Shown piece by piece: positions 23,996 to 35,769 of a stretch of 64,000 bases of DNA. How positions within the stretch are numbered: position 1 is the stretch's first letter; each line of letters starts with the position of its first letter. The DNA lies in assembly GCA_932521025.1 (NCBI GenBank), contig OW051473.1, positions 1,240,001 to 1,304,000 of the forward strand. Reading direction: 5' to 3'. The position numbers were made by a program, and so were the translations under genes. The notes under the pieces were generated by a model, which did not search any database, had not been told where the DNA came from, and was given only the letters and a program-made list of their open reading frames with translations. Source of the DNA: Oscheius onirici. Its lineage: Eukaryota > Nematoda > Chromadorea > Rhabditida > Rhabditidae.

Positions 23996-25109
23996 CTTTA
24001 AATAGAGAGTTCTAGACGAAAGATCCTGTCGCGTTAATATTTTGAATGAAAAAAATGTGCTGGACCGGAAAGATCACACTTTGTTAGTAGACTAGGAGAC
24101 GTCGTGATGATATATGTGTGGTTCACTTGCTTTCCGAATGAATGTGGGAAACAATGAACAGGTTTTGAAGTCAGAATGAGTTTATGAAAATGTCTGAAAA
24201 CGTTGATTATGCAACTGTTTGCTCTTCAGTTTTTAATGAGTGACAATTTTTCTAACAGAAAAAGAACTTTATTTCAAACCATAGAGTCGGGAATACCTTG
24301 CGAGAATCTTTGTACCCTACAGCTCAGAGCCAGCTTCGTCGCCAGTTTGATCTTACCGCACTGTTTTTCCTTGGTCTGCATCTAGAGTGCCAACAGAGAA
24401 GATATATCTTTAACAAATTAGATTCATGACATTTATTGACATTCATAAGAAGTTGAAGGAACAGTTATGCTGATCAGTTGATCAAGGAAAATCACGGAAG
24501 AGCGCGCATTCAAACCTCAAATACTGTATGTTAAAATTTGGCGTTGAAGAGTAACTTCGTGGCGAGACCACCGAGTACAATCGCGACGGCACTCATGCTC
24601 AGATTTTCATAGGTGGATTTAACAGATACTAGAAACCGCGTTCAGAAGGTCTCGAAAATTCTTGAGGTCAAGACGTGCATCAGGAAATCTGTTGTAGCCG
24701 CAATAGTCCAATGGGCCAATAAGTATAGTTGCTCCCGAGAGCGAAGCTCTGGCCGAATCGGCTCGGGTGTTGCTGAGCATTCAACACTTCTATACACGAC
24801 AATCAAAGAATTGGATCGAGTGTGTAATAATTGACAGAAACTCTGAAAAGCATACCGTGTAAGCATGGGACATGAACTAGTTTGAGTATGTGAACGGTAT
24901 CATGGTCCATAACGACCGACACTCCGTACAATTTGAAATGAAATCCGTATATCTACTTTACGATTTTCCGACCATTGCAAGCAGTCTTTTGGTCCACAAT
25001 TTTGTAGTCATCGAACCGAAATGCCACGTTGACTTGGGAAATACATTTGCTGAGAAGCGCTTTCTGCTGTATCCGGGGCGGTAAACTTCCTTAATCATAG
25101 TCCTCAAAA
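23996..25109. other. Intergenic at the centre of the inverted receptor cluster
   Basis: About 1.1 kb separating minus-strand copies A/B from plus-strand copies C/D. It must hold the promoters of copies B and C. No gene, RNA gene or repeat that I can support; frames near 24613-24860 look non-coding. Confidence 0.4.
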
Positions 25110-26769
25110 ATGAGCGACCCTTCTCTTCAAGCGACCGTTTTTGTTAGAATGTTTGGAGCCGTTTCCTACGGTCTTTTAGCAACAAATGGAATCGTTTTAA
25201 ATATTCTTCTGATCCTAGTTTTTCTACAGGTTATTTAGCTTTAATGTTCTTTATCGTGATTTAGAGCAAATCCACGTTGAACAAAATCGCGTTCTATACA
25301 ATTAGTTGGCAACTAATTTGTTGCGATCTTGGTATCCACTTGGCTGAACTTATAGTATCGGTTCCCATTACAGCTGCAGGATATGATGTAAGTTTGATAT
25401 ATTCTCATGTAGTTGACGTTCACTAGTTTGAGCACAACCAGAGTTTCTAGGGATAAAAGACATTACGGCAAATCAGGGTTAAGAATCCTCCAGGAACCTA
25501 CACGTTGATCCCAATTGTACAATACCCACTTTTTCAGCTGTATGGAGAAACTCTCGTTTTGTACATACCATGTTTTATGGACACTCTTTGCTATTGTGGA
25601 ACTCTACTGTTCAGTCTACTCATGACAACGAATAGAATCACGTACTTTGCTGTTGGCTTCGCGTCTAAATATTATTTCAGGGTCTTTCTGTTGCCGAATA
25701 TCAACAAACTGTTATTTCAGTATTACCTGTACAGGTACTGTACTTTTATGTCCATATATTTTCAGTTTACAGCACAATAATTTGTACTTGGATGTTTGGA
25801 GTCATAGTGGCTAGTTGTCTCCACCTACTGGCTTGCTATAAATCTTTCAATAGTCAAGGCTTTCATTACTATTACGTTTGTCCGAAATGGGATACGGTGC
25901 ATCCAATCGGATATTATATTTTCTGGGTAAGTGCAGTGAACTGAAAGAAAACTATTGCAGACTGTTAAAGGGATACTTCCACGTCACTGGCTACATTCCA
26001 GTAGTTATGTTCATAGCTTACTTGATCATGATTGCTATAATCAAGGTCAAACTGAATTTCGATTATGTTAACGGAAAATGGAGGAGGAAAACTGCTGCCG
26101 GGCAGCAAGGACAGATCAAAATAAAGAAAGAGTTCAATTTACTGGCGCAGGTCTGTGTTGACTTCATAAACAATTTTATTGCCGCGATAAAAAACATTAG
26201 TGTTAAGGACGAACCTAAATTAATGACGCTATGTATGTAGTATTCAACCATGTTATTGCGTTCGCTTGTCCGTGCTTGACCGCGACCACGTTTTGGTTTA
26301 TTCGAACTTAGTCAAGTTAAATAATTCGGGAACAAATTTTATCCTGCCGAGAGGTAATACAAGCCTTGTACAATTTTTGCCAATTTTTTGTAAAGTCTAC
26401 GTTGAAACGAGAGATGTAGATGAAGAATATTAGTACAGTTAAAAGCTGTTTTGCGTGCGGCTCACGCATTAGACATACGATTTCCGGTAGAAACTCATCC
26501 TTTTTCAGAGCTTTCTCATTTGTGGCTTCCTTGAAGTTGGAACCATAGCCTTTTCGACTATACCACAGTTTCCTGCTAGTGGCCAATGGACATTTCTTAA
26601 AAACATTTTTGGCGGATGGATTGGCCTTTTGGTAAACAGTATTCATCCGATTGTGCTTTTTACTTTCAACCACGAGATTAGAAATCGGCTCAAGGAACTT
26701 TTTGGGAAGAGGTCTGGACACAATAGCATTCAAACTGTCGGAGCTGGTTCCAGAGTAATTCGTTCATGA
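25110..26769 (+). CDS. Nematode 7TM chemoreceptor-like gene, copy C
   Basis: The start is ATG 25110 (MSDPSLQATVFVRMFGAVSY). TM1 is in the first exon. TM2 shows WQLICCDLGIHLAELIVSVP. TM3 shows CGTLLFSLLMTTNRITVF. TM4 shows ICTWMFGVIVASCLHLLACY, then YKSFNSQGFHYYY. TM5 shows GYIPVVMFIAYLIMIAIIK. The last exon from 26508 gives ICGFLEVGTIAFSTIP and SIHPIVLFTFNHEIRNRLKEL, ending at 26769. The intron before the last exon is unusually long (about 356 bases). The TM4/TM5 junction near 25930-25970 needs a TTAAAG acceptor rather than the TTGCAG seen nearby, so that boundary is uncertain. It heads away from copies A and B. Confidence 0.7.
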
Positions 26770-27000
26770 CGAAATTCATTTCTGTTGTATATAGTTGTCT
26801 CGTTTCAATAAACCGGCATCGGCAGAATTCACAGGCAAAAGAGCACTTAAGTCACAAACATCTTACTCAACCGGAAAAGTTTCCAAGTATCGTAGAAAAT
26901 TCCAATTACCTTTTTCCGGGGCACTTTCTCACAGTAGATTGCTCCACCCTATTGAAATCTCATAGTACTGCTTTCTCACAAGTGGTTACATGATTTTTAA

Positions 27001-28162
27001 ATGGAAAGTGCTGCCGCAACATTTTCTACTCGTCTCTTTGGAGGAATGTCGATACTTCTTTTATCTCTTAACGGAGTAATTTTGAACGTCTTGTTAGCAA
27101 TAGTTCTCATACAGGTTTCTACTTAAAAAAGTTATTCAATAATTGTTCAGAATAAGCCGGCATTTAAATACAGTTCGTTCTACTCGATCGCACTGCAACT
27201 TGTTTGTTGCGATCTTCTCTCCCACTTTACCAATTTTTCTGTAGCAGTTCCAATTACTTTAGTCGGATACAATGTAAGATCTTCTAACACAGATTCACAA
27301 TTATTACAGTTTTACGGTCTCTGTCCGATCTACTCCTTCATCTGTTTCTTACAAACATTCGCCTATGCCGGGACATTGTATTTTAGTCTTCTTCTGACCC
27401 TAAACAGGTTCTTTGTATTCATTGCATCTCGAGTGAATACCGTCGTTTTTGGGAAAAGGACAACTATGTAAGCCGTGAACAATACTGATCAGAGTCTTCA
27501 GGACGATTTGTTTTGTGTGGGTACTACTTCTATGCTTCCTCATCAGTCTGAGCATATTCTCATGCACAAAGTCATTCAATGACGAAGGGTTTTACTTTGA
27601 GAACATTTGTCTGGGAGACGAACATCTATCATTACTCGGGCTCATTCTGAAGAAGGTAGAAGATAAAAGATCTTACCCCAGAAATTTGTAGATTTACAAA
27701 GGAGGATCTAGCTGGCTACCAATTGTGATGTTTGCCGTCTACGTCATTATCATCGTCTATGTAAAGTTCAAACTGAGATTTCGAATTCAAAATGGCCGAA
27801 TCAAGCGACGACTAATATCACTGCACAACGAGAGTGTGGCTAACAAGCGCGAACGGAATCTACTCATACAAGTATAACCGTCTATTTCAGTTGCCAAATA
27901 TGTTCAGAGCTTTGTTGTTTGCGGATTCTTTGTCGTTGAGAAGGTGACATTCAATGCGCTGCCGAGAATTCAATCTGGCGGCCAATTGGAGTACATTTTA
28001 CGATTCATCGGTGCGTGGATTACTGTTCTGCTCAACAGTATTCATCCCATTGTATTGTTCACCTTCAATCGTGATATTCAACGGCAGTTGCAAACTTTAG
28101 TGAAACCCCGGACGTCCAGAGCCAGTGTGCCTCCTTCCTCTAGAGAAAACCACTGCAGTTGA
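27001..28162 (+). CDS. Nematode 7TM chemoreceptor-like gene, copy D
   Basis: The start is ATG 27001 (MESAAATFSTRLFGGMS). TM1 is in MSILLLSLNGVILNVLLAIV. TM2 shows LQLVCCDLLSHFTNFSVAVP. TM3 shows GTLYFSLLLTLNRFFVFIA. TM4 shows ICFVWVLLLCFLISLS, then C-T-K-S-F-N-D-E-G-F-Y-F. TM5 shows WLPIVMFAVYVIIIVYVK. TM7 ends NSIHPIVLFTFNRDIQRQL. The stop is at 28162. Layout and several splice sites match copy C, 230 bases upstream on the same strand, so C and D look like a recent tandem pair. TM3-TM4 here uses an intron at 27468-27500 that copy B lacks. Confidence 0.75.
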
Positions 28163-28479
28163 TGCAGTTGACAAAAATTAAACGCTTCCTGGTTTTTCAA
28201 AAAAAGTGTGGTCGAGTTGACACCATAAACCTTGCTCTGATCTCAAGTGCCTTCTCACGATTCACACAGGTGGAAAAGCTCAAAACGGAATCTATGTAGA
28301 AGTAGAATTTGCATAAAAAGTCAATGTAAAACAGCGTCTCAACCCTGACACATAATGAGGAACTTCTAAAAGAATTTCTTGCTACAAACACCAATGGTTC
28401 AAGATCTGAAGGAATCCTTGACAAAGATTATTGTGGAAGTACAAGATGCTCTCATCTATGATTGAGAACTGGTAGAACG

Positions 28480-28960
28480 TCTCTAACTGGATGATAATCA
28501 AGCTGAAACTCAATTTTCGAGTACAAAGCACATATAAAACGAAAGCAGGCATTCCTTGAGAGGCGAGCCTTTGTTGAAAAAAGACGTGAGCAGTTTAAAA
28601 ACCATTTTTTCGCAAATGACTAATCTTGGAAACACAGTAGACGGCGTAGCTTCATTGAATGAGACAGTCCAAATTTCAGTTTGAAGTCATCAAAAAAAAT
28701 AAGCGGCCTTTTAGAGACTGGTCTCTAAAAGTGTTGTTGAAAGCCTTGGAAAAGCACTGTGCAGTATTCAGAGAATTTGTGGATCTATAAGAAAAATCTC
28801 AAAAACATCACTCTCACATGGCGGAGGATCGGCTATCAATATCTAGCTGGCTACCAATCCTGTTACCAGCCAAGAATTGTCTCTACGGCAAAGCTTAACA
28901 CCCTTCACTTTGTTCGTCTCATGTGTTTGATTCTGATCGTCCATACCAGACTCACTTGAA
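28480..28960 (+). pseudogene. Decayed fragment of a fifth 7TM receptor copy
   Basis: Around 28488-28520 the sequence encodes I-I-K-L-K-L-N-F-R, matching the IIKVKLNFDY end of TM5 in copy C. At 28840-28857 an 18-base stretch (ATCTAGCTGGCTACCAAT) is identical to the start of the TM5 exon of copy D (27708). The pieces are out of order and interrupted by stops, as expected for a rearranged remnant. Confidence 0.35.
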
Positions 28961-29373
28961 AACAACGAATTCTTTCTTAGGACCATTTCTCTTAATGGCC
29001 AGAAAAGCTGTGTGAATCAGCCTGGAGTTTTCGGGAGGCACGGAAGTGTCCTGACAGAGCAGGATAGCAAGTCCCTCTGAAGGGCCGACGCACTGTCCGA
29101 AAGGGCGGAGAGGGTGAGTGTGACCTGAGCTCTGAAAATATAGTGCGCTCTGGATGATGATCCTCTAGAGAGAGCTTTCAAGACTCTTTCTCTCTGTCTT
29201 TTTCGCTTTCTCTCCTAGCCACTTCATTTATAGGACACACCTCTAAATAAAAAGAGATTCAAAATCACAATCAAAATACTATTCTTGTTGAGAAAAGGTC
29301 CGCAACCGATAACAGGTGTTTTTATTCCTTGTACTGTAAAAATCTGCAAGCACCATATGACAGTTTGGAAACC

Positions 29374-29451
29374 ATGCCAGTTAATAAACAGTTTCTGTTA
29401 CTCTTGCTTCTCGGACTAAATGGCGCTGGGGTCAGGTCAACCTTCAGCTGA
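29374..29451 (+). other. Orphan signal-peptide-like short frame
   Basis: The frame reads MPVNKQFLLLLLLGLNGAG and stops after 25 residues. It looks like the first exon of a secreted protein, but no following exon with a Cys-rich mature part is visible before 30449. It may be a remnant. Confidence 0.15.
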
Positions 29452-30182
29452 GAGGCCTCTCCTCCGCCCAACAAGTAACTATGCCACACTTATCCATCTC
29501 TCTACTACTAAAGCGCAGCGGTATCCTTCTGTCCGCCTGTACTTCCATTTTGACTCCTTCGTTTTTCGCTTAGTCCTTTTTCAGCTTAGCCTTTGTGACA
29601 ATAATCTCTTTCCTTAAGGATATCCGTATAGGCGTCTCTACATTTCTTGACACGATGTTTCCGCCCTATTTTCTTCCATCGACTTTGGTTATTTTCGAAA
29701 AAAAAACTTAGTTAAGTTCCCATTAAAGACATCTTTCAAGTGAAGGTTGTTTCCATTGCTTGTTACAAGTAACGTTTTCTATTCAATATATAAACTTTCG
29801 CTTGAACACCTCCACAAGTTGTTTGCTTTGCAATTTATCGATTTCATTCAGAATAAACAGCTGTTCTACTGGAAAACAGCGAGAGAGTGTTAGACCCGCG
29901 GAGAGTCTTCCGTTTGCAACAAAATGGGGTCATGCAAATACGCAATCAGAGTTAAGGCTCCAGCGTTCTTGTTTATTTACCTCAATTTCCTGTTTTATAA
30001 ACAATGAGACAGACGCTGTTTCGCACTTTTATCAATTCCTAGTTATCGATTCTGTTTCATCTAACAATCAAGCCGCTCAATGCTCAAAAAATAGATTTAC
30101 AGCTTTTAAACACCGTAAAAATGAAGCGCTTTTCGTTGTATAACTATCGATAAGCACTCCTCTCGTCGTAAAATCAGTTACA

Positions 30183-30297
30183 ACTCGTGTAATTGACTTT
30201 CGGCATGATTTCAGCTTTACTCCACATTGGTTTTCCCAACAAACAACCTGGTTTTGAAAAAATTTCTAATTTCTCACTCGTGTAATTGACTTTCGGC
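30183..30297. repeat. 22-base perfect direct repeat upstream of the Asn-rich gene
   Basis: ACTCGTGTAATTGACTTTCGGC occurs at 30183-30204 and, identically, at 30276-30297 (written as ACTCGTGTAATTGACTTTCG plus GC). Both copies are followed by a short T-rich run. They lie 152-245 bases upstream of the ATG at 30449 and could be a duplicated regulatory element or a small local duplication. Confidence 0.6.
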
Positions 30298-30448
30298 TTT
30301 TATATCAGTCTTCGATACCGTCCTTTTTCCAAGTTTGGTGTGCTTTTTGCAATTTCTTTTACCATCAGCAGCTTTCAAAAGATATTCTTGGCTCTAGTTT
30401 CACATTCACGGCTACTATACTTTCAGTTATAAAGTAAAAGTTTCAGTG

Positions 30449-33400
30449 ATGTCGAGTCAACAACTTAGCGAAATCATTGCTCAAGACTCAGATTCGGTGG
30501 ACAAAAAGAATAAACCAGTGGACGAAAAAGAGAAACCGCCGAACAAAGAGGACGAGGAAGAAGAGCCAGAAATGTATGTTTCTCATTTTCAATTTCATTT
30601 TTCGCGCCTCATTTTGTATTTCGTATCAACCGTATCTTTTTCAGAGATCTTGGCCTGCCGGACGACCGAGCCTTTGTTCATAAGATTCAAGAATGGAATC
30701 TCGAAGACAGGTATTGATTTTCCTAAAAATCTGCTGCAAATTAGTTTCAGAAAAACTTCTGATCCTGATTTGACGCCTTGGACTGCTACAAATGAAACGA
30801 AGAAAAGCACTAAGAGCAAGAAAAAGAAGAAGAGAACTTTTCTCGATGATGGAGGTCCTCCAGAGGCTGATCCCAATTTCCGGTGAGATTTTTGAGATAA
30901 CTTATTGTTCACTGCGTAAGAAATGATTCGAGAAAAACAGTGTTAAACCTAAGGCCTTCAGAGATTTTTAGAAAACGGTAGTCTTTACATTGCATTTTTC
31001 CGCGCGCTCCAGTTGGGCCCTTAATTATGATGCACCCTGTAGTCCAAAAAAGCTTCTCATTTGTTATATTGTAGTGACTGTCCGTTTGAATTGAGCTTTT
31101 GTGGTTCCGTATTTTGCTAATCGAAAATGTTTTTCAGACCTGAAGATGAACTAGCTCCTCCTTCTGTCTTCAGTCAGGCCCACAACTTCTCACGGAATAT
31201 TGGCAAAACGAATGAGGAGCAAACTGATCAGAATAACAATGGACAGAACCAAGTCAATCTGAATGGATGGCAGAATGGTTTTCAAAACAGTGGAAACGGA
31301 GAAGACAATTGGAACAACCGGTGAGTCGGCACTTTTTGAATTTTTTACTTACTGTTTTGTTAGAGATCGAAGTTAAGTTCGCCTTTCACTTTTCTTTTGC
31401 TATAATTCTTACGTTTTCAGCGGCTACGAGAAGAGAAACGGTTATAGAAACCAGCAAAGAAGAAATGACAGTCAGAGACCAGGAAACCAGTACAATAATA
31501 GAGGTAATCATGTTAGCTGGTACCGGAAATACCGTAAAAGTTTCAGACAAGCAGCAACGCCACAAGCAGTCTCCTAACCTGGATCAAGGCTATTTCGGTC
31601 CAAGAAATGTTCAGTATGACCGCAACAACAGGGAAACCGACGACGTTCGCTTTAGCTGTAAGTTTAGATCTTTCTAGTTTTTTTTGAGCTTTAAGTTGGC
31701 TGGAGAGCAAAAAAGATTGACTTTATATATTTATATTCCCAGCAAAATACTCTCTCTGTAGAAATATGAATGTCGATGTTTCAGACGACGGTAGACTACA
31801 GAACAACTACAACTATGAAAATGAGAACAATGACGGTTTTTCGAATTATCGCGTCTCAAACTATGAAGACAGGTCCCAGGATTATCAGCGTGCTTCCATG
31901 AACATGGGATGGAATGATCCCGGCAGAAGTCAGAATTGTGAGTCACGCGTTCCAATCACAAGGTAAGCTTTCTCACCGTATACTTTCAGCTGGATTCGAC
32001 CGTAACACCAACCAAAACAACGAAAACTATCAGCAGAACAGCTTCGAACAGAATAGCTTCAATATAACTCAGAACAGTGGCTACTACTATGATGACGTCC
32101 GCGATTCTCAAGGTTGGCTGTTTTTCTTTTTCTTTTGTGATGCTTTGACGATCCCAGCACAGACTCTGAACAAAGCACTTACTGTTGTTCAGTCTTCTAT
32201 GCCGAAAAACTAAATAGTTTCAATTTCAGATTATCCTGAGATGTCTGGACAGAACGAGTGGCAAGGTCGTGGATATAATGGCGGCCCAATGAATGTTTCG
32301 CAGAGATCCGATAGTAAGTTAAATTTATACTTTTACTGGTTTTTGACGTGTAAAAACAGAAATTTCATGATTTGATATAAATTGAAGAACTGATTTATGT
32401 AGAAAAACATAATTTGCATTACAGATTACCAGCAAGGCAATGAGGACAACTATCCAATGCATACCCGTTCTCGACAGCAAGAAAACGACAACTTCCATGA
32501 CGAAAGACATCCGAACAGACGCCAGAACTATCGCGATGAGGAGCATCATCAGAACAATCGAAGAATCTATAAAAAGTAAGATATTATTACTGATGTGAGA
32601 ACACAGCCTTCAGCTCAAAATATGAGATTCGCGAGTCGGACAACAATGGCCGTGGATGGAGACCTGAAGATTATTTTATGAGAAACGAGAAGAATCAACA
32701 GGATGGCAAGTGGGAGCGTGAGTTTTGATCTCGTTTTGTTTACACTTTTTGCCAGTTACGCGTCAAAACCATCGTTTCAGGAGACTTGCATCAGGATCAT
32801 GAAAACGGACGGGAGCAGGCTCACGGCAGTCAAAGAAACTGGCAACAATTGAATAATCAGCCATTCGGAAACAAAGGAGCACTTTTTAGAGGTAACTGGA
32901 CATTTTACTTTAATAAACAACTCAATCACTGAATAATCAATGTCTCGCAATATGTGACGTGAATACTCAAATTCTATATAACAAAACATATTTCAGGAGT
33001 TGGTCCCGATGGAGAAGTGCTAAACAGCCGAGATGATTACAACGAACATCGTTGGGAGAATCAAAACGAGTTTGGGGAGGATCAGGCACAACAGCGAAAC
33101 TTTGACTCAGTTCCTGACAACAACTTCTATGGAAATCAGCCGAATAACCATCGAAATGGCCCGAAAAGTACGTGCCTTTATATAAAACTTTTACAATTTT
33201 GTTTAGATTTCAAGAGGAACAACTACCGCAAGAAGAAATTTGGAAAACATGACGACAAAACCGAGCTGACCTACAACGAAAGACAGGTCAACAGGAATCG
33301 AAATCAAAGAGACAGGTTCCGCGGAAACGAAAATAATGACAGTCAGAACAGTAAGTTTTATCTTAGCACATAAAGCGAACATTTCTATTAACGCATTCAT

Positions 33401-34593
33401 TTCAGATACCAGGAACAATGGTAGCAACGACTGGAGTGATCGAGACAACGGACATCGCCAGGGTTACGACCAGGATCAGCAAGAAAGCTCCAATGAGGGT
33501 CAACATGGATACCATCACTTGCAGGGAGGCAATTACAACAAGAATACCAGGAACGAATGTAAGTCACAATTTCATGTTTTGGCAATTGCGCCACATATGC
33601 AGCGTAAACATTAACGTTTATGCAACCTAATATCAGTTTCAGATAGGAACTACCACCAGTATGAGAATGGAACTCATGGAAAGAATGGCCACAATCGAAA
33701 TCAAAGGAACGGAATTCGACAGAACTGGGATCAAGAACGAGACAACTTTAGAGAGGAACGCAATCGTGAGTTTGAAAAAAAAACAACGAAAGAGAGCTAA
33801 TTGTAAAAGAACTGCTTGTTCCAAGGTAGTACAATCTAGAAAATCTCACTGGTAGCCTGTTTTCAATATACAGGAGCTGCTTTAGCTAAAGATAAAATCC
33901 TAAAGAGAGACACGGTTCATCGAATAACGGCAAGGTAAATTGTGAGTTTCAGAACAGTTCGACATTCCCGACGATCCGTCACAGCTGGTCAACAAGCTGA
34001 CAACTTCGACTGCTCCATCCAACCACTCTTCCTTGTCCAACGTAAATCCAGATGGTGGCCATTTCAGTTCTTTGTTTCAGTTTCAATCTGCTCCAACTCA
34101 CCATGTGGACCAAATTGTCGTTGTCGTCGACTGTGATTCCAAGCTGGTCGAGTAAGCTCTTGACAAATACTCGTTTAAATTGTGACATTGCAGCGACGCC
34201 GTTTCCGTACTGACGTCAAGAGCTAGTTCGATTGGATTGACTGTCAATGAGTGGATCCCAGTGCCGACAGATTCGCACTTTGACAGCCTCGACGTAAAAA
34301 TTCACAAAATGATGATCAAACTTGACTCGTTGAGAAGCTCTGGAGAGATGAGCAACAACCATCTGATATTGTGGGTCGATTCGGCACAGAACAGCACAGA
34401 ACGTAAGCTTTCTTTTTTTCCGTAAGCATCATATTTTACAGCTATTCTGAAGTTTGCCGAAAGCAAGTATCACATAAAGTCGACGAGAGTGACTTCCGCT
34501 TGCATGAAAAACCTGCTGACCAATTCTAAGGCCGTTCAAGAAACTCTGAGGACCATTATGAAAAAACTGAATGAGAATACTGCTCAAATGTAA
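30449..34593 (+). CDS. Asn/Gln-rich disordered protein with C-terminal Argonaute MID-like domain
   Basis: ATG 30449 follows a TTTCAG acceptor. About twenty exons stay in frame to TAA 34591-34593. Exon 1 is acidic/Lys-rich. Exons 2-4 carry DLGLPDDRAFVHKIQEW and a K-rich patch (KSKKKKKR). Exons 5-16 are one long low-complexity region dominated by N, Q, R, D, G and Y (e.g. NQNNENYQQNSFEQNSF), many flanked by phase-1 introns. The last four exons (33957-34593) turn globular: HHVDQIVVVVDCDSKLV, LTVNEWIPVPTD, NNHLILWVDSAQN, ILKFAESKYHIKSTRVTS, RTIMKKLNEN. The strand-helix order and the LKFAESKYHIKSTRVT and TIMKKLN segments resemble an Argonaute MID domain ending where PIWI would start. No PAZ or PIWI present. 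Germ-granule/small-RNA role is inference. Confidence 0.7.
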
Positions 34594-34773
34594 TGTTTTT
34601 TATGTAACTCCCCGATCGAATCTTTCGTGAGTGTCATTGATGTTCTGGTATTTTTAAGGTGCTCTTACGAGAATAGCGGTGAGCATGCTCTCCTCTTTTA
34701 AGTCTATCCTGTTGATTGTGTAACTTGATGTCTTATTAAACACTGGTATTATCTTTGTTGAAAACACAGTCGA

Positions 34774-35079
34774 TCATCCGAAACGGAGGGGACGAGGTCC
34801 CTTGAACTTCTTCGGAGGGCTTGGCTTCGCATTCAGCATGATCTGGACATCTTCTGGAGCCAACCGAGCAATGCGATTTTTTAGCAGCATTAAATCGGCA
34901 ATACCATTGACTGAAAATGTTTCATTCGTGTGATTTTCATTTCACTCACCATCCTCGAAGGGGTCTTTATGGTTGATGTCAGCAAATCTCTTGAAGCGCT
35001 CTTGAGAGTCGGATATGGTTTCCATGTACTGAGAAAAGACAGGCAGAGCCAAGAACAGAATTAGAAACATGCGAGGCAT
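34774..35079 (-). CDS. flp-21: FLP-21-type FMRFamide-like neuropeptide precursor
   Basis: Two exons. The signal peptide is MPRMFLILFLALPVFS at 35079. The spacer region is charged and lacks internal repeats. The C-terminus reads P-P-K-K-F-K-G-P-R-P-L-R-F-G followed directly by the stop. The terminal GPRPLRFG with the amidation glycine is the hallmark of FLP-21 (GLGPRPLRF-amide in C. elegans), a ligand of NPR-1. A dibasic KK site precedes F-K-G-P. Single-copy peptide at the very C-terminus fits FLP-21 and not multi-copy flp genes. Length of about 90 residues is normal. A TATATAA box lies at 35113-35119. The 3' end is convergent with the Asn-rich gene, 180 bases away. Confidence 0.8.
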
Positions 35080-35769
35080 TGTCAAACCAGACCGGTAACC
35101 ACGCTAGCGGCTTATATAAGCGCTCGTTCACAAAAAGTTTTGCGTGTAGTTGTTCAGTACCTTAGAGACACGCCATGGCTTACGTATAACAGTCAGTGAC
35201 ATGTCCAGACAATCGTTAGCGTGACATTGTTAAGTAATATTACATCTGGATACTTGATGCAAAACAGAACAGGATCAGAAAAGAGGAAAACTAAATGAAA
35301 ACTTGTCAGTCTTTTTGTCCCGAAACAAAATGGGTAAAATATCTTCACCGAGTTGCCATTATGTGTTGAGACCAGTTGAGAACTTACTCTCCCTCACCTT
35401 CTTAAAAAAAAAATTTCCTAAAAGTCCTAAAACAGCTATATCAACATGTGTATGAAATCAAACTCGACTAACATAAACGACCATTTTGGAAATTTGCTAG
35501 ATGATCTTTTGCCCGTTTTTAGAGAAAATATATCAGATCCGAGAAGGAAGAGTAGCCGATATTTGTTGCACTTCTGAACTTTATGTTCAAGCAAACAGCC
35601 AAATACCCAAATGAACAACTGGTGACGCAGAAAAACCAAAGATGTTGTACAAACTAGTAAGCTTTCTTATTATGTTTTGCAGCTGCTCCGTTATCAAAAA
35701 TTTCACGCAATACGTTGACATTTTCTTCTTATCCCATACTTTCAAAGTGTCAGTTTTGAATGTCACAAA
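35080..35769. other. Intergenic between flp-21-like and srh-like genes
   Basis: Divergent promoter region of about 690 bases. A TATA box lies at 35113-35119. A 23-base tandem duplication (35747-35769 and 35770-35792) reaches into the srh-like start codon. No other feature supported. Confidence 0.4.
35113..35119 (-). promoter_or_regulatory. TATA box of the flp-21-like gene
   Basis: TATATAA within GCTTATATAAGC, about 34 bases upstream of the start codon at 35079 on the minus strand. A canonical core promoter placed this close implies a very short 5' leader. Confidence 0.5.

Larger units (their letters stand above)
28163..30448. other. Intergenic, 2.3 kb, with receptor relic and small repeats
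   Basis: No intact gene seen. It contains a decayed receptor relic (28480-28960) and an orphan signal-peptide-like frame (29374-29451). It also holds a 22-base perfect direct repeat upstream of the next gene (30183-30204 and 30276-30297). The part 29000-29250 is purine/pyrimidine-rich without a frame. Confidence 0.4.

Noticed and set aside
30046-30090. CTGTTTCA motif as a possible piRNA promoter
   Set aside because: A single 8-base match is expected by chance in 64 kb; no cluster of such motifs seen.
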